A program made the translations under genes and the position numbers. 64,000 nucleotides of DNA from Dermatemys mawii (lineage: Eukaryota > Chordata > Testudines > Dermatemydidae), in assembly GCA_007922305.1 (NCBI GenBank), contig ML677328.1, forward strand, positions 8,790,620 to 8,854,619, read 5' to 3'. The notes under the pieces are model-generated. The model did not search any database. It was given only the letters and a program-made list of their open reading frames with translations, and was not told the DNA's origin. This document shows, in pieces, positions 45,351-55,504 of the stretch. How positions within the stretch are numbered: position 1 is the stretch's first letter; each line of letters starts with the position of its first letter.

Positions 45351-47298
45351 CAATAAGCATATATCTCCATGTGCCCTCACAGCTTCTGAATGTAACATTT
45401 GCATTGCTGTAACTGCTAATACTTTGAAAGTTTTACAGATGATGCACTATCAAATTAAAATGCATGGTATGGTAAGGTGAATATTGTTTGACATTTTACA
45501 GCTTTTAGTACTGTGCATCATTTATTGCCATTTTCATGCTGAGATTTTTCAAGGTCACCCCTTGGAAAAATCATGTACAATATCTGTCATTACCAATCTC
45601 TGCACACACACACATGTACATTATAATGGCTAGTGCTGCTATAAGTTAAGGATCTGTCAGCCTTTCCATTATGACCCCTTTTCTTTCAAAGGTTTATAAC
45701 TCAGGCATAAAAAAACTTCCTCTGGGCTAAAACTTGGCAATGAAGAAATATGGAAGCAAATTTTTTTTAAAAAAAATAAATCTCCTTTTCAGTTATCATG
45801 AAAGTACAGATTAAAAAAGATGTCATGGAGGCAGTACTAAAATACGGGCATGTATAGTAGTTTTTTTCTTTCTTCATGTTCTTCTACACTAGTCCAAAAG
45901 CTTGGGTCAGACTCTTCCCATTCAACACAGGGAGATAAAACAACTGAGATTTTGATGTCATCCTCCCATATATAAGGAGGTTGCCACCACATAATTCTAT
46001 TTGCAAGCATTGAAAGCTATCTAATAAGACAAGGTAAAACAGTGTAATAACTAAAAAGAATTAACCATTTGGAATAGTTTGATGGGACTCATTAACTATC
46101 TAATCTGTATGAAAAAGAATCAGAAAATGGTAAACCAGGAGGTATTTGATCACTCCAAACTCCACTGTGCAATGCAAGTTTGAAGAAATCGGTGTCTTTG
46201 ACTTTTTAAAAAAACAATGTATCAATTAAATAAATGGTGTTATCAGATATCCACTAATTAATACCTAGCTCCTCTATTTTGTCTTTTCAGAAGTTGTTTT
46301 GTAGGAAAATTAGTTTTCTATTGATATAATAATATAATAAAATCAATAGAATTATAGCAATTTTAATAGAAGTAAACTTGTGTTTTTCATTTTTTTTTCT
46401 CCACTATCGTTCCTAGCTATTAAGAATAACAAGCTACAAAAGAGCTGTGTCCAAGTGCTGAGGATACCTCATGTCTTATATTATGTAGGGAATTTGATTA
46501 ATCTGTCAGGAAGAAATTGTGACTATAAAACCCATCTTATTTCATTATCACATAAAATAGTTAGAACCTAATATTATTGTTAAAAGAGCTTTAATGTTAA
46601 ATCCCCTTTTATGTCCATTTAAGGAGAGCAGGTAATGGATTTTGAGCCATAATTTATAAGAAACTCTAGTAAATGCATGTTACTATATATTCATTTTTGA
46701 AAGCTTGCAATCTACCAGAATTCTTAAAAAGAAACTAAAGTATAGGTTGGATTTATCTCTTGGCTTTTTGGGAAACATGAAATAAAACATTGGAAAAATC
46801 TTAATCCCATTGACAAGTATCCAAACTCCCACACTGATGTAGAAAGCCCAATAAAGAAATAAGGTAGAAAACAATGTGAAAACCGTAGTCACAATGTTAA
46901 TTAAACTGACCAGTTATTACCACAGGGTGTGCTGCTGACTCATCTTTTAAATCTAGTATCTGGCACTGGAATTGTGAACATTGTGTATTTGACTCATAGG
47001 AGTACGTGTGTGTAATTTTCTCTCTCTCTCTCTCTGTATAAAAGAAGCAGGGTTCTCACGTGTGTGTTGGGGACAGATCTCATTTAGGACAATAGGTTTG
47101 CACAGATACAGAACTTTCATTTACTGTCATAATAAACAGATTCTGGCAAAGTTGAGATTAAATAAATCATATATTTTCCAAAGTTAAGGAATATAGAGAT
47201 AATGAGGTTGGCTGTGACTAGCCCACACAGTGCGCCATAGGGGAAAGGAAAAAAAAGAGTAAGGAGTCTCCCAAGAACCAACCAGAATTGCATTAAAG
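45351..47298. other. Unique AT-rich sequence
   Basis: Nothing coding. A (CT)n microsatellite lies at about 47019-47036. Confidence 0.45.
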
Positions 47299-47418
47299 CA
47301 GTGGTTCTCAGTGGGCCATATTCAATACTATCTGTATCGCCCTGAGGATGTCACCTGCACCACAGCTGTGCACTGGTGGGCTACAAGCAGCCCACAGGCT
47401 GCAGGTTGACAATCTCTG
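47299..47418 (-). mobile_element. Short hAT-like element
   Basis: The ends cagtggttctcagtg and gttgacaatctctg are diverged inverted copies of the CAGTGGTTCTCAACC terminus. The interior 'cctgaggatgtcacctg' and 'cacagctgtgcactggtggg' match a turtle hAT family in reverse. No target duplication remains. Confidence 0.6.
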
Positions 47419-49000
47419 TAATAGAGGGAGAGCAGGACTGATCCCAGGACTTGGTCCTTGGGGAGTGCAGTGCCCCAAAGCAGCAGGGAGGGACAGGGAG
47501 CAGGAGGCTCCAATATACCTACATCCTAGCCACCAAAGCTGGCCATCCATGTGGAACTGGGGGGAGGGGATAATATTGCCCTCCTTGGGCACAATGCACA
47601 AAGAAGCTCCAACAGACATTTTGCCTCCTGAGGCACCAAGCCTCCAGTGCTCTCTTGAGGATGATGCAATAACATATCACTACTTACAACAGGCTAAGTG
47701 CAATTAGGAGAAATATAGTCGAATAAATTATTAGGAGAAAATTCCCAATCATGTCTGGGGATATAAGCAAATGAGTTATGAGGAACAATGTGGCATTGTT
47801 TCTTTGCGAATGTGTCATTCAGATGAATTAGAAGTCTCACATTCATTTGAGAGGTTTCTTTTACTAGGCAGGTGTTGAAATTTGTGCACATGCATTTTAA
47901 TTAATGAAATTAATGTACTTCAGAAGCACACGTTCAATTTTTGAAATGAGACATTAAAAAACCAAAGGAAAAGAAAAAGCAATAAGCCAATTGTCTAAAA
48001 TAATCTAATTGCTTTATTCTTAGACAACATAATAAATCACTCAGTTCCATAGCATAAACATTTTTTTTAATCATATGGAGAAACGTACCTGCCTTCAAGA
48101 AAAGGATATTACAAGAAGATTTCCATATTGTTCTCTCATGAAAGCCCCTTTAAAAAAACAAACAAACAAACAAAAAAAACTTTTTCTTCTCATCTACAAC
48201 CTTATCTGCTATAAGGGTAAAATCACAAATGTGGTGAATGGAGTCTGAAAGGAAGTGTGTGGTTCATGTAGTTATAAAGACTAAAAATTGGGGCCTAAAG
48301 TTAGGCTCCTAAGTCCATAGTAAAGCACCTGCAAAAAGTGATGAGCATCCAAAATGGAGATGTAAAGATACAGGTAAAGCTCAGCATAGAAAACAAATGG
48401 TATGTTAAATTTAAAGATACTTGCTGAACTGTTTGGTGGATAAAATATTTTTTTGCATCAATGCATTGCTACTTATTGTACTTAATAGTAAGACCACATA
48501 AACCATGCCAGAATGATTGTTTTATTCTCCTTGTGCTACCTCATCCCATTCCAATTACTCAGGATGCAACATCCATGAACTGTTAACTTTGGTTCTTGGA
48601 AGATTACGTAAATTAAGGCTGGACTTGCTCATTTCAGTTATGTGCATTCTGTCTGAGACAGGCTCTGCTCTCTGGACTTTCTTCCTGCATTAGCAGAATA
48701 TGTGGAGCTACTGTAATTGTTAATGTTTGCAATGCCATATGTGTTTAAGATTGAGACAAAAATAGGTATTGTACTGTACGATACATGTCTAGAAAAATAA
48801 CAGTAAATCAAAAATATCTGCCCCACAATATTCTTTGCTTTATGTTTTAAATTCAGTATGACCATATCTAACACATTCTGAGCAATAAAGAGTGGAAATA
48901 TTTTGGAATCATTTTTTGGAACTTAAAAGCAAATGTTACCATATCTGTTTTTCCAACCTATATAAAACATGCTTAAATTAAAATAATTTACATTTATTCG
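47419..49000. other. Unique sequence; GC-richer first 250 bases
   Basis: 47419-47680 is GC-rich and may be part of another element; its small ORFs lack domains. The rest is AT-rich. An (AAAC)n tract lies at about 48156-48180. Confidence 0.4.
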
Positions 49001-49076
49001 TGTAAGGGACTCTAACCCATACTGGCCCGGTTCGTTGTCTGACCGCAAAGAGACAGACAACACCAGCAAAGTCTGA

Positions 49077-49079
49077 TAA
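49077..49079. repeat. TAA target duplication, left copy
   Basis: taa directly precedes CACTG; the right copy taa (51629-51631) directly follows CAGTG. A boundary a few bases further in cannot be excluded because the left flank resembles the terminus. Confidence 0.65.
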
Positions 49080-51628
49080 CACTGGTATACAATTTTTTAG
49101 AAGTCGTCTGCTTCAGAGATAAAATGTGATATTTATTATGTATTTTGATGTGCTGAATTCAAATATGACAATTAAAACAACTGATTGGCTACTGTTTCTA
49201 AGATATTTAAGTTTTTACATTTTATGCCTATGTATATTGTGTAGATAGTAGAGTTTTAATCATAAATTGTAAACCTAGGTTTTTTCATGTGTTTATGGTT
49301 GCTTTACATGATAATATTTCACCTGTCCAGTTTATGTAACACTTTAAAAATCAGCAAAAGGGTTATATAAATAAAATGTATTATGAAACAAAAGGCAAAA
49401 AACTATTATGTACATAGTTTAGTCCTATTCAGTGTCTACTCGGCGCTTCTTGGCTTGTCTCTTGTATTCATTAAATGGAGCATCTCTTGTCACTGTCCAC
49501 CAATAGTCTGCAACCATCAATGGGCTCCATTTGCCCTGATAGCGTTTCTCCATTGCTGCAATGTCCTGGTGAAATCGCTCGCCGTGCTCATCGCTCACTG
49601 CTCCGCAGTTTGGTGGAAAAAAATCTAGATGAGAGTGCAAAAAATGTATTTTTAGTGACATGTTGCAACCAAGGCTTTTGTATGCCTCGAGGAGGTTTTC
49701 CACCAACAACCTGTAGTTGTCTGTCTTGTGGTTTCCGAGAAAATGTATTGCCACTGACTGGAAGGCTTTTCATGACGCCTTTTCCTTGCCACGCAGTGCA
49801 TGGTCAGATGCGTCATCTTGAAGAAGTTCATGAAACTGAGGACCAACAAAGACACCTTCCTTTATCTTAGCTTCACTTAACCTTGGAAATTTTCCATGGA
49901 GGTACTTGAAAGCTGCTTGTGTTTTGTCAATGGCCTTGACAAAATTCTTCATCAGACCCAGATTGATGTGTAAGGGTGGTAACAAAATCTTCCTTGATTC
50001 AACAAGTGGTGGATGCTGAACACTTTTCCTCCTAGGCTCCAATGACTGTCGGAGTGGCCAGTCTTTCTTGATGTAGTGGGAATTTCTTGCACGACTATCC
50101 CATTCGCAGAGAAAACAGCAGTACTTTTTGTATCCAGTCTGCAGACCAAGCAAGAGAGCAACAACCTTCAAATCGCCACAAAGCTGCCACTGATGTTGGT
50201 CATAGTTTATGCACCTCAAAAGTTGTTTCATGTTGTCATAGGTTTCCTTCATATGGACTGCATGACCAACTGGAATTGATGGCAAAACATTGCCATTATG
50301 CAGCAAAACAGCTTTAAGACTCGTCTTCCATGAATCAATGAAGAGTCTCCACTCATGTGGATCATGAACCATGTTGAGGGCTGCCATCACACCATCCATG
50401 TTGTTGCAGGCTACAAGATCACCTTCCAGGAAGAAGAATGGAACAAGATCCTTTTGACGGTCACGGAACATGGAAACCCTAACATCACCTGCCAGGAGAT
50501 TCCACTGCTGTAGTCTGGAGCCCAACAGCTCTGCCTTACTCTTGGGTAGTTCCAAATCCCTGACAAGGTCATTCAGTTCAGCTTGTGTTATGAGGTGTGG
50601 TTCAGAGGAGGAGGATGGGAGAAAATGTGGGTCCTGTGACATTGATGGTTCAGGACCAGAAGTTTCATCCTCTTCCTCTTCCTCGTCTGACTCAAGTGAG
50701 AATGATTCTGGTGCACCAGGAACCAGCAGTCCTTCTCCGTGGGGTATTGTGCGTACAGCGGATGGAATGTTTGGATAATGCACAGTCCACTTTTTCTTCT
50801 TTGACACACCTTTCCCAACTGGAGGCACCATGCAGAAGTAACATTTGCTGGTATGATCTGGTGGCTCTCTCCAAATCATTGGCACTGCAAAAGGCATAGC
50901 TTTCCTTTTCCTGTTCAACCACTGGTGAAGATTTGTTGCACAAGTGGTGCAGCATATGTGTGGGGCCCACCTCTTGTCCTGATCTCCAGTTTTGCAGCCA
51001 AAAGAAAGGTGATAGGCTTTCTTAACCAAAGTGGTTATACTGCGCTTTTGGGATGCAAAAGTCTCTTCACCACAAACATAGCAGAAGTTATCTGCCCTGT
51101 TCACACAAGTACGAGGCATCTCTGCTCACTTTGGCTAAACAGAATTGTCTCCCTTTGCAAAATCAAACACTGACAAATAAGAGAGCATGACACTGTATGA
51201 TTTCTAGAGCTGATATAGGGCAATTTGTTCAGCAGAGTGATGTAAGCTTCGTTATGATTGCATCATCCATGACTTCTAGGAAAAACATGATGCAATTCAT
51301 ATCATGTATGATGCAATACCAGCTTCAGATTGCATCATTCATTGTTTTGCCTAAAAAGCAAGTACTGTCCAAACCCAGCCATAGATTTATTCATAGATCC
51401 AGCAAAGATGTATTTTAGTCATTTCTGGTTTAAATTGAGATCTCTTCCCTTTATAACTCACTTATCCTCCGCCATTCCCATGTCAAGGGTCGTATATACT
51501 GACCCAGTAGCATATCTTGAAAACTAGAGCCAATCAACAATTGTAAGCATCATTTTCGTTCTCAGTGACCCAGAATTAGTAAAGTTTGACTACATTTATT
51601 TCAGAAGCATTTTGGCTGTAGAGCAGTG
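49080..51628 (-). mobile_element. CMC (CACTA/EnSpm)-like DNA transposon, 2.55 kb
   Basis: The element starts CACTGGTATACAA and ends with the reverse of CACTGCTCTACAG, and is flanked by TAA on both sides. Inverted similarity continues for more than 100 bases: left tgcttcagagataaaatgt against right tgcttctgaaataaatgt, then left ctgattggctactgtttc, taagatat against right gttgattggctctagttt, tcaagatat. About 65-70% of arm positions match. One intronless gene (49425-51119) fills the interior. CACTG ends and a 3-bp duplication are the pattern of the CMC superfamily; this classification is inference. Confidence 0.75.
49425..51119 (-). pseudogene. Putative CMC-like DDE transposase, one in-frame stop
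   Basis: A single minus-strand frame of 564 codons, ATG at 51119 (G at -3), interrupted only by TGA at codon 450 (49770-49772). Residues 13-60 hold cysteine pairs (CYVCGEE, HICCTTC) and 93-96 a further CYFC, probably a DNA-binding zinc module. 144-152 is acidic. 185-205 (DLELPKSKAELLGSRLQQW) is helical. The proposed catalytic core has D262 in FIDSWKTSLKAVL, D316 in CGDLKVVALLLG, a CCFLCEWDSR zinc motif at 334-343, PPLHINLGLMKNFV at 381-394, and E511 or E514 in VSDEHGERFHQDI. The C-terminus is basic (KRQAKKRR). I recall highly similar proteins, annotated only as uncharacterised, in many copies in arthropods, cnidarians, fish and reptiles. Its role as the transposase of the surrounding element is inferred from the inverted repeats. 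Confidence 0.75.
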
Positions 51629-52224
51629 TAATAGGCTCTTTATTGAAGAGTGCACACAACAATAGAGAGCAGCCCGTCTCCCAAGAGAACCAGCTGCCAA
51701 TTCTAACAACTAGTAAATTTTTATAGACAGTTTCGTTACATCACAAATTATTCATTCAAGCAACCCACCTTCCCCCTTCGTTAGTAAGAAACTTCTAGTA
51801 TTTCATTACAAGTTAAAGCAATACATGCTGTCTCAGTATTTTCTTATCAGCACATTTGACTAGTACCAGAAACCAGGAGACAGAAAAGATAGATTATCTA
51901 ACAACAAAAAAACAAAAAAAAACAGGGAGTGAGACAAAACAGAGAGTTGTTCAGAGTAAGGCTCCACTTAACATGGAGTGAAGGACATTCGGTAAAAAAG
52001 ATGTTTAGAATGCAGCTCTCTCTCAGGGTCGGCAAGAGTGCAGATTCATCTGCAACTCTGCTCAGGGACTACCCAGAATCCCCTGGATTAATTCTTGGGC
52101 CTAACAGTCATATAACATTGTCTTCTGCAAGTGGTTTGTAATAACCATAGTAGTTACATATATCAATAATAAATAAATGCATTACTTGGTCACTGTTGAA
52201 ACGTAATGTTGCCTGCCCCAACTA

Positions 52225-52628
52225 AGATCAGACATGGCCTATGAGGGAAGATTGAAAAAAACTTGCTTAGTCTGGAAAAGAGAAGACAAGGAGGGATATG
52301 ATAATACTTCTGAGTACATAGAAGGTTGTTACAAGGACGAAGGAGGAAAATTATTCTCCTTAACCTCTGAGGATAGGAAAAGAAGCAATGGGCTTAAATT
52401 GCGGCAAAGGAACTTTAGGTTGGACATAAGAAAAAAACTTCAGAGTACTTAACTACTGGAATCAATTGTCTACGGATATTGTGGAATCTCCATCACTGGA
52501 GATTTTTAAGAGCAGGTTAGACAAACACCTGTCAAAGATGGTCTAGATAATACTTAGTCCTGCCATGGGTGCAGATGACTGGATGAAACGGTCTCTCGAG
52601 GTCCCTTCCAGCCCTGTGGTTCTACGAG
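52225..52628 (+). mobile_element. CR1 LINE 3' fragment, different subfamily
   Basis: Encodes decayed YEGRLKKTCLVWKREDKE and NGLKLRQRNFRLDIRKK of the CR1 ORF2 C-terminus, then 'gatttttaagagcaggttag', 'acaaacacctgtcaaag', 'gatggtctagataatactta' and the end 'ctcgaggtcccttccagccc'. The terminus differs from that of the 26.6 and 44.4 kb copies. Confidence 0.93.
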
Positions 52629-54860
52629 TTTATCACACATCCCACAATATTTGGTGTTTTTACTAAACGCCAAGCTCCTGGAGTCAAATGATTGGATGAG
52701 AATTTTATCTTTCGTTATTCTCACAGTTGCAGAAAAAAACTTGAACATGTGACCCAAGTGCACCCTAAAGGCCCAGAAACTAGAAGACAAAGAAGAACAA
52801 CCCTAAAGGATTTGTAAGCAATTTCATGATTTCCTGAGGCCTTATTTATGATTTTTTAAATGCTTTGGGATGACAATGTTCACCCATATATGCACCCAAG
52901 GACCCTCTGACCTTGAGACACTTCCATTATCAGGGAAATCATCTGAGTGGCAGTTGTTCCGCAAACCTCATAATCATGCTAAAACTCATCTGCGCTTTGG
53001 GGTGAGCAGGAAGGATGGAGGAGAGAATATTAGAACAATAATAGCAAAGCAGGTTGGGTGAGACACCTTGAAAGAGGAGAAGAAAGAAGGAGGGAGATGT
53101 TTGGATGGAGGAAAAACAAAGATGATATGTACCTAGTATAACCTTAACATTTTGATTCCTTATTGTTGTTTGCCTTCTTTGTTTAGCCTGTAAATTCTTC
53201 AGAGACAGTGTGTTCCTTTGTGTTTAAATAGAACATTTAAATAGCCAGCCACCAAAATTAAATAGAGGTGTAGGAATACAAAATAAGTGTATGAGAATAA
53301 GTATGTGTTTAGCCTTGGCTATCTGAACTTCAAGGATTGTTTTGCTACTCAACCACAATATATAAACAGCAAGAGCTATGTTGAGAAATGTATTCCCTAA
53401 GTCACTTTTTGCATTTCTTTTCAATCCCTGCAGAGAAGGTGTGAACACCTCTCTCCTAACACCATACTTTTGGCTCCAACTTAGGCCTCCCTGAATGTTA
53501 TCTCATTTTCTCTTTTTTGCACACTGAAGAGTGCCTGACATTTAAATCCAGATAACAGTAGCTGCCTGGTAGCAAAGGGGAAGGTTTCCATTCACACCAA
53601 GCAGCATAAACACTGATCACTATCTTTGTTCAGTTGTCTTTGAAACAAAGCCCAGAAAGCAAAAGACTGCTGGGTACAAAGAGTGGAAGGATGATAACAG
53701 TCTCCATTCTGCAGTGACCTCTCCAGAGAGAGCCACCCCCATTCAGTGGTGCATACAGTGAAAGCCATTTGTCACAAAGGGAGAAAGTTCAGTTCCTGTG
53801 GCAGTACTGAGGAATATTATAATGGTGTTTTCCACCTGGTTTGCAGTGAGATGATAAAAAAAATATGGCAGACATCAAATTAATGCATCCTTTTTATAAT
53901 GTTGATGTTACAAAGCCATAAGGAACCCAGCCAGTTTTCATGAAAAGGCAAAGTTTTCATCCTAGAACATTGACAGTGTATGCATAATAGCCAGCACTCT
54001 AGGAGGATATCTCATAAAACCAGTTAGATGATATCATTTCTAGTGAAGCTAAATTTACTTTAAAAGATTATTTGCTTCAAAGTCTTTATTCAGTAGTATT
54101 CTTGCTATGTTCATTACTTGTATAAAGATCTGGGGTTTGAAATATATATATTTTTAATGACAAGGAAGAAAGTGGATCTGTCAAAATTGGTTACCTGAAG
54201 ACAGAGGAAAAATGAGCAGTCCCAATCCAAAAATCTTGTAACTGACCTGTCAATTACAAGTACTTAAATGACATTTATAAATGGCCACCAGAGCAATACA
54301 AAACAGCGCTGGATGCCTCTCTTTGGGGACCCACTTCTATTTCATTTTTAATGTCTCACAACAAAAATAAATTCCTGGTTTCCACTGCTTTTTGTCTGAT
54401 GTTTTTGGATTTTATTTTATTTTTTGACAGCATGGAGACAAGTTAATTTGAATGTTATTTAGCGAATTTCACAAAAGAGGACTTGTGATGTTTGATAACA
54501 TTTATAATACTTCCTAGTCTCATGTTTTCTGTTCATTTGCAAGCCTGTATTTTGACTCACCAGTCTGACACAAGAGACGTCAAAACAAGTCACACTAGTA
54601 TCAAGCGGTACTGTAACAGAGTGCAGAATCAGGCCATTCTCTGTTCCAAGTATAATTGATGGTACAAATCAGAGGTAGAAGAAATGGAAGAATATTTTGT
54701 CCATGAAAATATTTCCATGAGAAGTCTGTTAACCAGTCAACTTGTGATATTTTTTTCACAAAATTTATAGAGTCTGAAAATTGTTCTCAGAGAAACATGG
54801 AGTAAATCTGAGAAGTCCCTTCTGTGCACACATTTAAAGAGGTGAAGGAAGTATCATAGG
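52629..54860. other. Unique sequence, nothing recognised
   Basis: No exon, RNA gene or repeat supported. Confidence 0.45.
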
Positions 54861-55504
54861 TAGGTCCCTACAAAATTCATTGTGGTGAAAAACATGTCTC
54901 TGAAATCTGATCTTCCCAATGAAATCAACTGGGGAGGGGCAGGGCTGGGGGTTCCGCAGCCATGGCTCCTACCATGTGCCGGGCTCCAGCTGCTAGTCCC
55001 ACAGTTATTGGGGGGCAGGGATGCCACTCCCAGCCAACAAACTATACCCATGATAAAAGGAGGGGTCAATACCCCCGGGCTTCAGGGTTAAAGGGGCCTT
55101 GGGCTGACTGGGGGTGTGTGTACCACAGTGCCCCAATGAATACGGGGCCCTGGACAGTTGCCCACACAAAAGGTTGGCCCGCCCTCCCACCCCACAAAGT
55201 GTTGATCCCCACACACATATACCACACGACTCACATCTGTGCTGCCTGCGGCTCTCCAGCCGTCCAGCTCTGAATGCAGTTCCTCCACCACCAGCAGCGC
55301 AGAAGTAAGGTTAGCAACACTGCAAACCTCCTACAATAGACTTGCAAATACAGTGCCCCGCCCCCCTCTTTTGGGTAAGGACCCCCAAGGCAATAACTCC
55401 ATGAAATTTCAGATGTAAATATCTGAAACTATGAAATTGACTATTTTTAAAATTCTATGATTATGAGATTGACCAAAATAGACCGTGAATTTGGCCAGGC
55501 CCTA
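54861..55504. mobile_element. Non-autonomous DNA element with long terminal inverted repeats
   Basis: The left end taggtccctacaaaattcat pairs with the right end gaatttggccaggccctaat. Inside, 'aaatttcagatgtaaatatc', 'gaccaaaatagaccgtgaat' and the GC-rich centre match a TAGGGCCCTACC-ended family I know from turtles. Flanks atcatagg and atcacatg may be a decayed 8-bp duplication, as in hAT. ORFs on both strands come from the GC-rich centre. Confidence 0.8.

Larger units (their letters stand above)
49001..52158 (-). mobile_element. LTR split by a DNA transposon
   Basis: On the minus strand the LTR starts TGTAACTACTATGG (52158) and ends GAGTCCCTTACA (49001), with inverted tgtaa/ttaca ends. Without the insert it is about 600 bp. 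It has a TATA box (tataaaaa, 51725-51718) and an AATAAA (51644-51639). The transposon sits about 10 bases beyond the AATAAA. No internal retroviral region adjoins, and no flanking duplication was found, so this is probably an old solo LTR. Confidence 0.7.

Noticed and set aside
49425..49772. Frameshift separating the transposase C-terminus
   Set aside because: Codon counting shows both parts are in the same frame; the break is a single TGA, not an indel.
49475..51173. Plus-strand ORFs opposite the transposase
   Set aside because: They are shadows of the 564-codon minus-strand frame, which has coherent motifs.
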